From the NCBI RefSeq assembly GCF_021401085.1, contig NZ_JACBFP010000001.1, positions 248,001 to 312,000 of the forward strand: DNA of 64,000 bases, given 5' to 3'. This document shows positions 25,950 through 33,030 of this stretch, piece by piece; the stretch's first letter is position 1, and each line of letters starts with the position of its first letter. The position numbers were made by a program, and so were the translations under genes. The notes beneath the pieces are model-generated. The model made no database searches. It saw only the letters and a program-made list of their open reading frames with translations, and was not told the origin of the DNA. Source of the stretch: Chryseobacterium sp. R2A-55. Its GTDB lineage: Bacteria; Bacteroidota; Bacteroidia; Flavobacteriales; Weeksellaceae.

Positions 25950-26363
25950 TTAATATGGATGTCCATTGAAATAGGTTATTCCGTAGTATGCGCTCCATGC
26001 AGCAATCAGGATGATCAATACCCACATCCAGACTGGGATGGTTTGGGGCGTCTCACTTCCTTCCACCACGAAACTTTTTACACTCGCTTTGTCGTGAGCA
26101 TTGATCATCAGCGGAAAACTTCCGTCCACGATATCATTTTCCTTTAATCCTTCCACACTGATTGACGGACCATTTCTCACCTGGAAATTAATCAGCCGGA
26201 TTCCTTCCCTGCCGGAGATCGATTTGCTGACAATCTTCATAGTGTGTTCTCCATCGGTCAGTTTAGAGGTATCAAAATCAAAAACGATCGGAGTGTCCAG
26301 ATCAGCAATCGGATGCGGATCATCATCTATAAAAATCTTTACGGTTGATCTGTCTTTGGTCAT
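25950..26363 (-). CDS. membrane-anchored protein with Ig-like domain, last gene of oxidase cluster
   Basis: 137 residues from the ATG at 26363. No signal peptide. Residues 1-100 look like an immunoglobulin-like beta domain (TVKIFIDDDPHPIADLDTPIVFDFDTSKLTDGEHTMKIVS, then RLINFQVRNGPSISVEGL). A single C-terminal TM helix VWMWVLIILIAAWSAYYGITYF follows. The fixed position after the cytochrome genes, 17 bp from the next upstream gene, suggests an accessory or assembly role for the oxidase. No specific family recognised. Confidence 0.65.
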   Translation of the reverse strand: MTKDRSTVKIFIDDDPHPIADLDTPIVFDFDTSKLTDGEHTMKIVSKSISGREGIRLINFQVRNGPSISVEGLKENDIVDGSFPLMINAHDKASVKSFVVEGSETPQTIPVWMWVLIILIAAWSAYYGITYFNGHPY

Positions 26364-26380
26364 TTCTTGATATTTTAAAA

Positions 26381-26641
26381 TTAATTTAAAATAGAATTTT
26401 TTATGTGGTTCTTGTTTTTTTCGCCCGGTTTCGCGATATATTTGATGGTATAAATCAGGGTGTAAAGCGTGATTAGCGCAATGACTGCCACAATCACCCA
26501 ATCCCATTTGCTCTCTGGTCCGGTTCCATGTGTGAATCCCTGAGTTAATTTTGGCTGCTGCAACTGACATGCATCACAAGCCATCGCGAAATTGGCTGCC
26601 AGGATCAAAATCAATCCTATTATTTTTTTCAAACTTTTCAT
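26381..26641 (-). CDS. small membrane protein with CxxC, oxidase cluster
   Basis: 86 residues. N-terminal signal or TM segment (residues 7-20) followed directly by CDAC (22-25), then HGTGPESKWDWVIVAVIALITLYTLIYTIKY (second TM helix, about 48-70) and a basic tail. The size and position resemble a CcoQ-type small subunit or a copper/heme handling protein, but the CxxC next to the first helix is not a CcoQ feature. It starts 1 bp after the stop of the fused cytochrome gene. Confidence 0.65.
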   Translation of the reverse strand: MKSLKKIIGLILILAANFAMACDACQLQQPKLTQGFTHGTGPESKWDWVIVAVIALITLYTLIYTIKYIAKPGEKNKNHIKNSILN

Positions 26642-26642
26642 C

Positions 26643-27632
26643 TTACTTGATTTTTTCCATGATGGTTTTTACTTTTTCCAGATCCACAGGTTTTCCGGTA
26701 TTTCCCCAGGAAGACCTTTCGTGGTTCATGATTGCGGTGACCATTTCCGCGGTGAAATTGGCATTTTTTCCTACTGCGGGCATCGGTCCATATCCAGGTC
26801 TTCCGGTATAACCTGTCATGATGATATTCACGTAAACATCCAAATCATCGCCATTTACGATCGGGCTGCCTTTCAAAGGAGGGAATGCTCCGGGAAGTCC
26901 CTCGCCAGTTGCTTGGTGGCACGTTGCACAGTTTGCGGTGAATAATTCGGCACCATCGGGCAAATTTGATGCTGCACCGGCCGCCGCTTTTTTCTCTTTT
27001 TGTTTGTAAAGGAATTCTACTGGTGCAACGCCTTCCGGAAGTTTCACCTGTTTCAATGATAGTAGATAAGCAACCAAATTCATCGCATCTTGAGTGGCAA
27101 CTATTTTTTTGTTTTTATTTTTAAGGAATTCCGGCGGTACTTTTACTTCCACATCACCTTTTTCAAGAAAATCTTTTTCTTTAAACATCCATTGAAATGC
27201 CGGCATAATGGACTCCTTCACTGCCGCCCTTGGTTGATAAAGGTGGACCAACTGCCAATCCTGGCTTGGCTGCCTTGAACCGATGTTGGTTAAATCAGGT
27301 CCTGTTCTTTCCGAACCCAAAAGATTGGCCGTATTTCTCCAAAAGTCTGTTCTGTCATTAACCGCGTAATCCGAAGGAATATTTGGTCTGCTTCCAAATG
27401 GTGTATCCATATCCACTCCCCTCACTTGCTGAGTGTGACAAGCGATACAGCCGTTTGCGACATAAAGCGCTTTCCCAGCTTTTTGCTCTTTTGTCAAAGG
27501 CTTTGCATCGGGCAAAGGTTGATAAATCTGTTGATTTTGAAAGGCTGGCAAAATCGCAATATTGAGCGTCAGAAAGAGAAAAAAAAGCAATGCTGACCAA
27601 AATAACAATTTATGATTACTGTACATGTTCAT
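26643..27632 (-). CDS. fused CcoO-like / CcoP-like diheme cytochrome c
   Basis: 329 residues. N-terminal TM helix (about 8-28). First heme site CIACH inside the CcoO-type segment GKALYVANGCIACHTQQVRGVDMDTPFGSRPNIPSDY, with SERTGPDLTNIGSR and QPRAAVKESIMPAF matching subunit II of cbb3 oxidases. After a linker rich in Lys and Ala (about 205-222) comes a second cytochrome c domain with CATCH, GLPGAFPPLKGSP and GYTGRPGYGPMPAVG. In classical cbb3 oxidases these domains are on separate proteins CcoO and CcoP. The fusion makes a compact electron input module. It starts 9 bp after subunit I. Confidence 0.85.
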   Translation of the reverse strand: MNMYSNHKLLFWSALLFFLFLTLNIAILPAFQNQQIYQPLPDAKPLTKEQKAGKALYVANGCIACHTQQVRGVDMDTPFGSRPNIPSDYAVNDRTDFWRNTANLLGSERTGPDLTNIGSRQPSQDWQLVHLYQPRAAVKESIMPAFQWMFKEKDFLEKGDVEVKVPPEFLKNKNKKIVATQDAMNLVAYLLSLKQVKLPEGVAPVEFLYKQKEKKAAAGAASNLPDGAELFTANCATCHQATGEGLPGAFPPLKGSPIVNGDDLDVYVNIIMTGYTGRPGYGPMPAVGKNANFTAEMVTAIMNHERSSWGNTGKPVDLEKVKTIMEKIK

Positions 27633-27641
27633 GTCTCAAGT

Positions 27642-29393
27642 TTATTTTGTTGGAATAAATTCTGTGTTTTGAAGTTGCTTTTTAGCCTGTAAAATCTCTT
27701 TTGGTGTTCTTGGAATTACAATTGCGGGTTTTTTGCTGACCATCTTATAAAAATTGTACGCAAAAATCAAATGCGAAATCCACATCATCGTTCCTCCCAC
27801 GGCTCTCCATAACCAGTAAGGAGCCATTATGACAACGCTTTCAATAAATGGCTTTTTTGCCATCCAAAGAAGTCCTTTCTCTGTGGAGCCAATCATTAAT
27901 GAAGTAATATAAATCAATATTCCGATCAAAGCCAGCCAGAAGTGGATCCCGACCCAGAATTTCGGCGGCTCCTTGCCAGTAATTCTTGGAACCAGCGTGT
28001 AAGTAAATGCCCACAACATAAAGGTAATGATTCCATACATCGTCATATGCGAATGTGCGACGGTGAAGTCCGTGAAATGCCAAATCAAGTTAGTGAACCT
28101 AAATGCTTCCACTGTTCCCTGGAGTGAGCCCGAAAAGTAAAACAGAATTCCGATCAAATAGAATGGAAGGGTGTAACTGTTTTTAAGTTTATACCAGGAT
28201 CCATTGAAAGTCAGCAAAAAGTTGGTCGTGCCCGCTACCACAGGAATTACCATTCCCACACTTGCCACGATGGCCACGGTCTGCATCCACCATGGAATTG
28301 CGCTGAAAATAAAGTGGTGACTTCCAATGAGGGTGTAAAACAGAATTTGAGTCCAAAATGCCAGAATACCTAAACTGTATGAGTAAATTGGCTTGTTTAA
28401 CTGTAATGGTAGAAAATAATACATCAGTCCAAGATTTAGGAACATGAACCACATTCCCACTCCTTGATGCATATAGTAACCCTGAATAATGGTTTCACCA
28501 AGTCCGTGCTGCCAAAAAGGAAGATAACCCACTAACAAGATAACGATGACGTACATCACCGCGGCTACGATATACCAGTTTGAAACATAGATTTCGCCGG
28601 TTTTCCTCCTGGCGATGGTCATTAAAAAGTTATAGAGCGAAATGCCGATTCCCACCGCAAATAAACCCATGAAAGGCCAAATATATTCTCTGTATTCACC
28701 GCCCGCATTATTAATTCCCGCCATCAGAGAAATGGTGCCCGAAAGTACTGCGGCATTCATTAAATAAAAAGCGACCCATCCTAATTTAATGCTGAACAAA
28801 TCCCCATTGCTGACTCGCGGAATTACATAATAGGAAAATCCCACCATCGCAAAAGAAGCCCATCCCCAAAAAACCATATTGGTATGAACCGGTCGAAGTC
28901 GACCAAAACTCAGCCAGCTCACATGATCCGCATCGGGAGCTACAAACTTAATCCCCAAATATTCGCCAACGGTGGTTGCAATAATCAGCCAAAAAACAGA
29001 AAACCCCAAAAAATAAAGAACCAGTTTTCCCAATTGAGGAGTGACCACAGCGTCTTTAACCTCAGAATTTTTATGGGGGATTGCCCTTATTTCCTCTACT
29101 GTATTGATATTCGTGATGATCCCTTTCTGATCCGAAACCGGCAGGCTTCCTGAAAGCTCGTTTTCTGGAATCCGGTATTCCAATTCTTTCTCTCTGCGTT
29201 TGTAATGCTCCACCTCTTCTGGCGTTAACTCCTTAATCTTGTTGCGAATATCCTTAAGTTCACGCCTGCTCCGCAAATCTTTATAAGTTCCATAAGTTCT
29301 GATAACCGCAATTGCTAAACCGGCAAGAATAGGAATCAGAATGAGAAGCAAGGTAAGTTGAACCCCTGATTCACCAAATAATGAGTTATTCAT
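27642..29393 (-). CDS. cbb3-like heme-copper oxidase subunit I with N-terminal extension
   Basis: 583 residues. Core ligands are present: low-spin heme ligand in RPVHTNMVFWG, CuB ligand in YYMHQGVGMWF, the His pair in LIGSHHFIFS, and the heme ligands in VAHSHMTMYG. A tyrosine sits exactly 44 residues after the CuB histidine, as in the cross-linked Tyr of cbb3 enzymes, so oxygen reduction is likely. Motifs YYFLP, KPIYSYSLGILAFW and WHFTDFTVAHSH support the C-family. Unusual: the first 130 residues hold an extra TM helix (11-30) and a charged coiled-coil stretch before the first canonical helix. Directly preceded by an Rrf2 regulator on the same strand. Confidence 0.87.
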   Translation of the reverse strand: MNNSLFGESGVQLTLLLILIPILAGLAIAVIRTYGTYKDLRSRRELKDIRNKIKELTPEEVEHYKRREKELEYRIPENELSGSLPVSDQKGIITNINTVEEIRAIPHKNSEVKDAVVTPQLGKLVLYFLGFSVFWLIIATTVGEYLGIKFVAPDADHVSWLSFGRLRPVHTNMVFWGWASFAMVGFSYYVIPRVSNGDLFSIKLGWVAFYLMNAAVLSGTISLMAGINNAGGEYREYIWPFMGLFAVGIGISLYNFLMTIARRKTGEIYVSNWYIVAAVMYVIVILLVGYLPFWQHGLGETIIQGYYMHQGVGMWFMFLNLGLMYYFLPLQLNKPIYSYSLGILAFWTQILFYTLIGSHHFIFSAIPWWMQTVAIVASVGMVIPVVAGTTNFLLTFNGSWYKLKNSYTLPFYLIGILFYFSGSLQGTVEAFRFTNLIWHFTDFTVAHSHMTMYGIITFMLWAFTYTLVPRITGKEPPKFWVGIHFWLALIGILIYITSLMIGSTEKGLLWMAKKPFIESVVIMAPYWLWRAVGGTMMWISHLIFAYNFYKMVSKKPAIVIPRTPKEILQAKKQLQNTEFIPTK

Positions 29394-29442
29394 AAATCAA
29401 AAAATTAGAGGACAAAAAAATCCTTTATTATGGTAAAATTTT

Positions 29443-29877
29443 TTATCTTTTCAGAAAAGTTGCACCGCCGGAAACTTCTTCAGCTAAAGAGCGCAAGGTG
29501 GCTTTCTCAAGTGCATCTTTGATTTTTTCACGAATTTTTACAAATTTTGAATGGAGTGGGCAAGGTTTTTCTGCATTACATTTATGTAAACCAAGGCTGC
29601 AGTCTTCCAGCAGACTGTTGCCATCCAAAGCAAAAACGATATTCCACAACTTGACTCTGTCTAAATCATCTTGGATTACAAAGAAGCCTCCATTGGGACC
29701 TTTTGCAGACCGAATCACGTTGGTCTTGGTCAGCTTTTGCAAAATCTTTGCGGTAAATGCTTCCGGCGAAGAAATCGATTTTGCGATTTCTTTTATACCT
29801 ACTTTCCGGTCTTTCATGGACTGTTTAGCGACATATATTGCCGCCCGAATTCCGTATTCGCAGGATTTTGAAAACAT
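29443..29877 (-). CDS. Rrf2 family transcriptional regulator with three cysteines
   Basis: 144 residues. Winged helix of the IscR/NsrR type: EYGIRAAIYVA, VGIKEIAKSISSPEAFTAKILQKLTKTNVIRSAKGPNGGFFV. The iron-sulfur segment reads CSLGLHKCNAEKPC, that is three cysteines spaced x6 and x5, close to NsrR (x5, x5). It therefore probably senses NO, oxygen or redox state through a cluster. It lies 49 bp upstream of the oxidase genes on the same strand, so it likely controls them and itself. A 26-bp palindrome at 29916-29941 is the obvious operator candidate. Confidence 0.86.
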   Translation of the reverse strand: MFSKSCEYGIRAAIYVAKQSMKDRKVGIKEIAKSISSPEAFTAKILQKLTKTNVIRSAKGPNGGFFVIQDDLDRVKLWNIVFALDGNSLLEDCSLGLHKCNAEKPCPLHSKFVKIREKIKDALEKATLRSLAEEVSGGATFLKR

Positions 29878-29915
29878 CTTTTTTTTGCTTTAGCTAATTT
29901 ATCAAAGTTGGAAGT

Positions 29916-29941
29916 AATAAAAGACAATATTGTCTTTTATT
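29916..29941 (-). promoter_or_regulatory. 26-bp perfect palindrome, candidate Rrf2 operator
   Basis: Half-sites AATAAAAGACAAT (29916-29928) and ATTGTCTTTTATT (29929-29941) are exact reverse complements with no spacer. It lies 39 bp upstream of the rrf2 ATG; the minus-strand TTG in its second half could act as the -33 element, with AACTTTG further in. A terminator for the upstream gene is less likely because no T run follows on the minus strand. Confidence 0.65.
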
Positions 29942-29990
29942 TTATCTATCAAATTTATAGAGGCAGTCGATTCATCTGATTGAAAAAACT

Positions 29991-30872
29991 TTAGGATATT
30001 TTATATTCTGGCATTTTCGGAACATGTATTTCGACCTCAAATTCTTTGTTTAATTGCTCAATGAAATAGGCCGATAATAAAGGGGATGCCTTTTCAATAT
30101 TCTGATGGACAAAAAAGTACAGATTCTGCAGTCCATCCGCCTTCCACTTTGCCAATCGTTCCAGCCAATCGTCTAGCCGGGAATAATCGCTTTCCGCATT
30201 GGCGCCTACATAGCGGATAAAGGCCGAAGCCGTAGTGAGCCTCATGTGCAGCATATCTCTTCTTCCGGCGGTATCCACAATGATATTCGTGATCTCGTTT
30301 TCCTCAAAAAGCTTGCAGGTTTTGTTGAAGATTTCCTCATCCGCAAACCACTCCGCATTCCGAAGCTCTATTGCAAGTGGAATCTCCTTCACCCAGTCTT
30401 TCACGAACTTTTCTAATCTTTCATAATCTTTCGGCTTGAAGTTATCGTGAAGCTGCAAAAAGACCATTCCTAATTTCTCGTCAAAACCTAAGACTGCAGT
30501 TGCGAACTTGGTCACGGCATCTGTAATATTCAGCAGCCTGCGGAAGTGGGAAACCGTATTGGTGATTTTCGGGAAGAACTTGAAATTCGCCGGCGTCTTT
30601 TCTTTCCAAATCCGAACCTGCTCCGGTGTCGGCATTCCATAGAATGTCGCATTCAGCTCGATGGAGTTAAATTGGGTCGCATAATAAGCCAGCTCGTCTT
30701 TCGTCCCTTTCGGATAGAAACCTTTCAGGTCGGTCTTGTTCCATTTTGCACAGCCGATGTAAATATTCTCCAGGCTTTTAATATTCTTTTTCAGTACCTC
30801 CGCAGTTTTGGGGTGATCCTCCGGAAGTGCGAAATCAATTTTCGAGGGGTCTTCAACTTGTCCGAATTTCAT
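29991..30872 (-). CDS. DUF72 family protein
   Basis: 293 residues from the ATG at 30872; the frame is open further upstream but that part looks non-coding. The DUF72 TIM-barrel signature is visible: IYIGCAKWNKTDLKGFYPKG, ELAYYATQFNSIELNATFYGMPTPEQVRIWKEKTPANFKFFPKI, GMVFLQLHDNFKPKDYERLEKF, LAIELRNAEWF, and NLYFFVHQNIE near the end. A cytoplasmic protein of unknown reaction. A TATCTTTA element near 30900 (minus strand) may be the promoter. Confidence 0.88.
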   Translation of the reverse strand: MKFGQVEDPSKIDFALPEDHPKTAEVLKKNIKSLENIYIGCAKWNKTDLKGFYPKGTKDELAYYATQFNSIELNATFYGMPTPEQVRIWKEKTPANFKFFPKITNTVSHFRRLLNITDAVTKFATAVLGFDEKLGMVFLQLHDNFKPKDYERLEKFVKDWVKEIPLAIELRNAEWFADEEIFNKTCKLFEENEITNIIVDTAGRRDMLHMRLTTASAFIRYVGANAESDYSRLDDWLERLAKWKADGLQNLYFFVHQNIEKASPLLSAYFIEQLNKEFEVEIHVPKMPEYKIS

Positions 30873-31262
30873 GGGTTCAATTTTTACTGTTCGAGATTTA
30901 AAGATAATGATTTTTGCCAATGGGTTCAAAAATAGGGAATTTTAAAGTAGATAAGATTTCATCAGCTAAAAAATTGGAATTATTGATTAAATAGAATAAA
31001 AGGCTTTAGATTATAAAGCTTTTCGCTCAAAAAAAGTACTCTGTTCGTGAACATCCCGAAAACATTTCACCACCCTACCAAAAAATAAACTTGATGATGA
31101 ATTCAATCAGAATTAGACTTTACTTTTTGCTTTGTGAATCCTGCCTTACAAAGATCCCTGAAGTAGAAAACCGGAAAAATTCAAGTTTTTTTTCCTTTTT
31201 ACGGAAAACCGTAAGGAAAAGTGCAAAACCGAAAGTACATTTGGAAACATTAAAAAAATATA
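30873..31262. other. intergenic region between divergent genes
   Basis: About 390 bp without a supported gene. It contains a small perfect hairpin TTACGG-AAAA-CCGTAA (31199-31214) about 50 bp ahead of the cysteine-rich gene and an imperfect AAGGCTTT/AAAGCTTTT pair near 31000. The first 60 bp should carry the promoter of the DUF72 gene. Confidence 0.4.
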
Positions 31263-31511
31263 ATGACAAAAACTATTTTGCCTTTTGTCTTCAGTGCTGG
31301 AATCTTTTTATCTTCTCTCTCACCTAGCGCAGAAAAAACATACGAATTGCGAAGAAAATGCACAGGTTCCGACTATTGCACCGCCTGCACTAACTGCTCC
31401 GGCTGTGCACACTGTAATTCCGGTGGACGTTGTGGCGTTTGCAACCCAAAATCCGTAAAAAAAATCAGCACCACAACGAAAGGAAATAAAAAAATCAGAA
31501 AAAATAATTAG
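31263..31511 (+). CDS. secreted small cysteine-rich protein
   Basis: 82 residues. Signal peptide of about 22 residues ending SPSAE. The mature part contains eight cysteines spaced x5, x2, x2, x2, x2, x5, x2 within 26 residues (about 33-60), then a Lys-rich tail. The ladder of CxxC pairs looks made for metal or cluster binding or for a disulfide-knotted mini-protein, but it does not match a ferredoxin (no CxxCxxCxxxCP) or a classical metallothionein. Short gene with an unusual composition, 99 bp upstream of the lipoprotein gene on the same strand. Confidence 0.7.
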   Translation: MTKTILPFVFSAGIFLSSLSPSAEKTYELRRKCTGSDYCTACTNCSGCAHCNSGGRCGVCNPKSVKKISTTTKGNKKIRKNN

Positions 31512-31610
31512 TCTGCTGAACTATCTGATCATAATGGTTGCTATAAAATCTCAAATCAATAAAATATTGGTAGCTTAAAAACTCTGGTTATTCAAGATAC
31601 CATCCCAAAG

Positions 31611-32252
31611 ATGAAAAGCATAGTAATGAAAAAACCTACATACCCCATTTTCGCCGGAATTTTGATAGTATTGATTTCCTGCCAAAAATCAGAACCTATC
31701 GGATCGGTTCCAGCGTTAGCAGATTCTAACACCGTAGTAGTGGACTCCGCTGCAACAAACCATGTCAAATACCCTGAAAACATTGTCGATTACGCCATAA
31801 GAAAACCCGTGGAGCTAAATGAAACGGATTTGCATACCGACAATTCCTTACCGACGGGAGCTACCCCATATTCCAAATATTATGGGGAAAACTCATCCTG
31901 CAAGGACTATGGTTGCTCCCAAATCGACGTTAAGACACCTAACAATTCAGATGTCTTGGTATTGATCAAAAGAAATGATAAAGTAGTAAGACACGCCTAT
32001 ATTCAAGCTGGAGATCGTTATATATTTTCGTTTCCCAACGGCAACTATCAAGCTTTTTTCTATTACGGGAAAGATTGGGATCCTGAAAAGGAAATGAAAA
32101 ACGGAAAAATTAAAGGAGGGTTTCTCACTGATGAAAACTTTGGAAAAGATGAAAAACAGTCTTTATACAACAATGTTTTGACTTACGAATTGATTGCACA
32201 GCCAAACGGAAACTTCAGCACAAAACCCAGCAATCCCGAAGAAGCGTTGTAA
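31611..32252 (+). CDS. lipoprotein of unknown function
   Basis: 213 residues, or 208 if translation begins at the ATG at 31626. Lipoprotein signal ending LIVLISC. The mature part has a Ser/Ala/Thr-rich linker and two cysteines in NSSCKDYGCSQIDV. Further on come VLVLIKRNDKVVRHAYIQAGDRYIFSFPNGNYQAFFYYGKDWDPEKEMKNGKIKGGFLTDENFGKD, which reads as a compact beta domain like those of small peptidase-regulatory or carboxypeptidase-regulatory folds. No family is certain. Its stop overlaps the next ATG (TAATG), so translation is coupled. Confidence 0.75.
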   Translation: MKSIVMKKPTYPIFAGILIVLISCQKSEPIGSVPALADSNTVVVDSAATNHVKYPENIVDYAIRKPVELNETDLHTDNSLPTGATPYSKYYGENSSCKDYGCSQIDVKTPNNSDVLVLIKRNDKVVRHAYIQAGDRYIFSFPNGNYQAFFYYGKDWDPEKEMKNGKIKGGFLTDENFGKDEKQSLYNNVLTYELIAQPNGNFSTKPSNPEEAL

Positions 32253-32560
32253 TGGAAAAAGCCATAAAAATTCTTTTAGCAATCCTATTTTTCCTCTGCC
32301 TCGCCAAAATGCCTTATGGATATTACCAGTTAGTGCGGTTTCTGGCTTTGGTAGGATTTGTAGTTCTTGCATTTCAAGCCGGTACGCAAGACAAGCAAGC
32401 GGAAATATTCGTTTATATTGCATTGGCATTGCTCTTCCAGCCATTTTTCAAAATTTCATTAGGCAGAGAACTTTGGAATATTGTAGATGTAGTGGTGGGA
32501 ATCGGGCTTTTAGCGTCTTTGTTTTTAAATCCCAAAAACAGCAATAACAGCAAATACTAA
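32252..32560 (+). CDS. small membrane protein, DUF6804-like
   Basis: 102 residues with three to four TM helices (AIKILLAILFFLCLAK, YQLVRFLALVGFVVLAFQAG, EIFVYIALALLFQPFF, IVDVVVGIGLLASLFL). The string MPYGYYQLVRFLALVGF and LLFQPFFKISLGRELWNIVDVVVGIGLL resembles, from memory, the DUF6804 family of tiny bacterial membrane proteins; function unknown. Translationally coupled to the lipoprotein gene. A hairpin at 32574-32594 may terminate the unit. Confidence 0.72.
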   Translation: MEKAIKILLAILFFLCLAKMPYGYYQLVRFLALVGFVVLAFQAGTQDKQAEIFVYIALALLFQPFFKISLGRELWNIVDVVVGIGLLASLFLNPKNSNNSKY

Positions 32561-33030
32561 AACTGAGCTTCCTGTTTGCATGTTTTATGCAAACGGAAAT
32601 CGGATTTTTTAATGAAAGTCATATGAACTCCTAAACCAAACTCTCCTAAAAGTTATCGGCTTAAAAGACAGCAACACCGTTATTTTGCTGCGGTAAGGAA
32701 AGGAACGAAAGGTAAGATTTGTATAAATCGACCCGAAAAAGAGACAGCTTTCTGTCAGGAAAACCCCACGATTCCTCCCCCAATGCATTTTTCGGGAAAT
32801 TGGTAAACTTAGTAACAACGACAAAAAGTAAATTCTACCTCGAGAAAAGTCTAAAGACAAAAATTGGAAGTCGACAGAAACCTGAACAAAGAACCGGTAA
32901 GAAACGTTTTGCCGGTGCATTTTGGAAAATATTCCAGTGATGCAGAACTTGCCAACTTACAAATAGGAGCAAGAAATAGAAAAAGCTGCAGATTTTTTCC
33001 GCAGATTTTTATCTTTTTCAATTAGTAAAT
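32561..33030. other. intergenic region with hairpin, no recognised gene
   Basis: GTTTGCAT (32574-32581) and ATGCAAAC (32587-32594) form a perfect 8-bp stem; a T run follows 10 bp later, so it may be a weak terminator. Short open frames at 32609-32920 (minus) and 32719-32940 (plus) show no recognisable domain and were not accepted as genes. Confidence 0.4.

Noticed and set aside
27642-29393. NO reductase instead of oxidase
   Set aside because: The Tyr at CuB His + 44 is present, as in cbb3 enzymes; NO reductases lack it. The Rrf2 neighbour alone is not enough for that call.
32609-32940. Short open frames on both strands after the DUF6804-like gene
   Set aside because: No domain, no promoter, mutually overlapping; not supported as genes.
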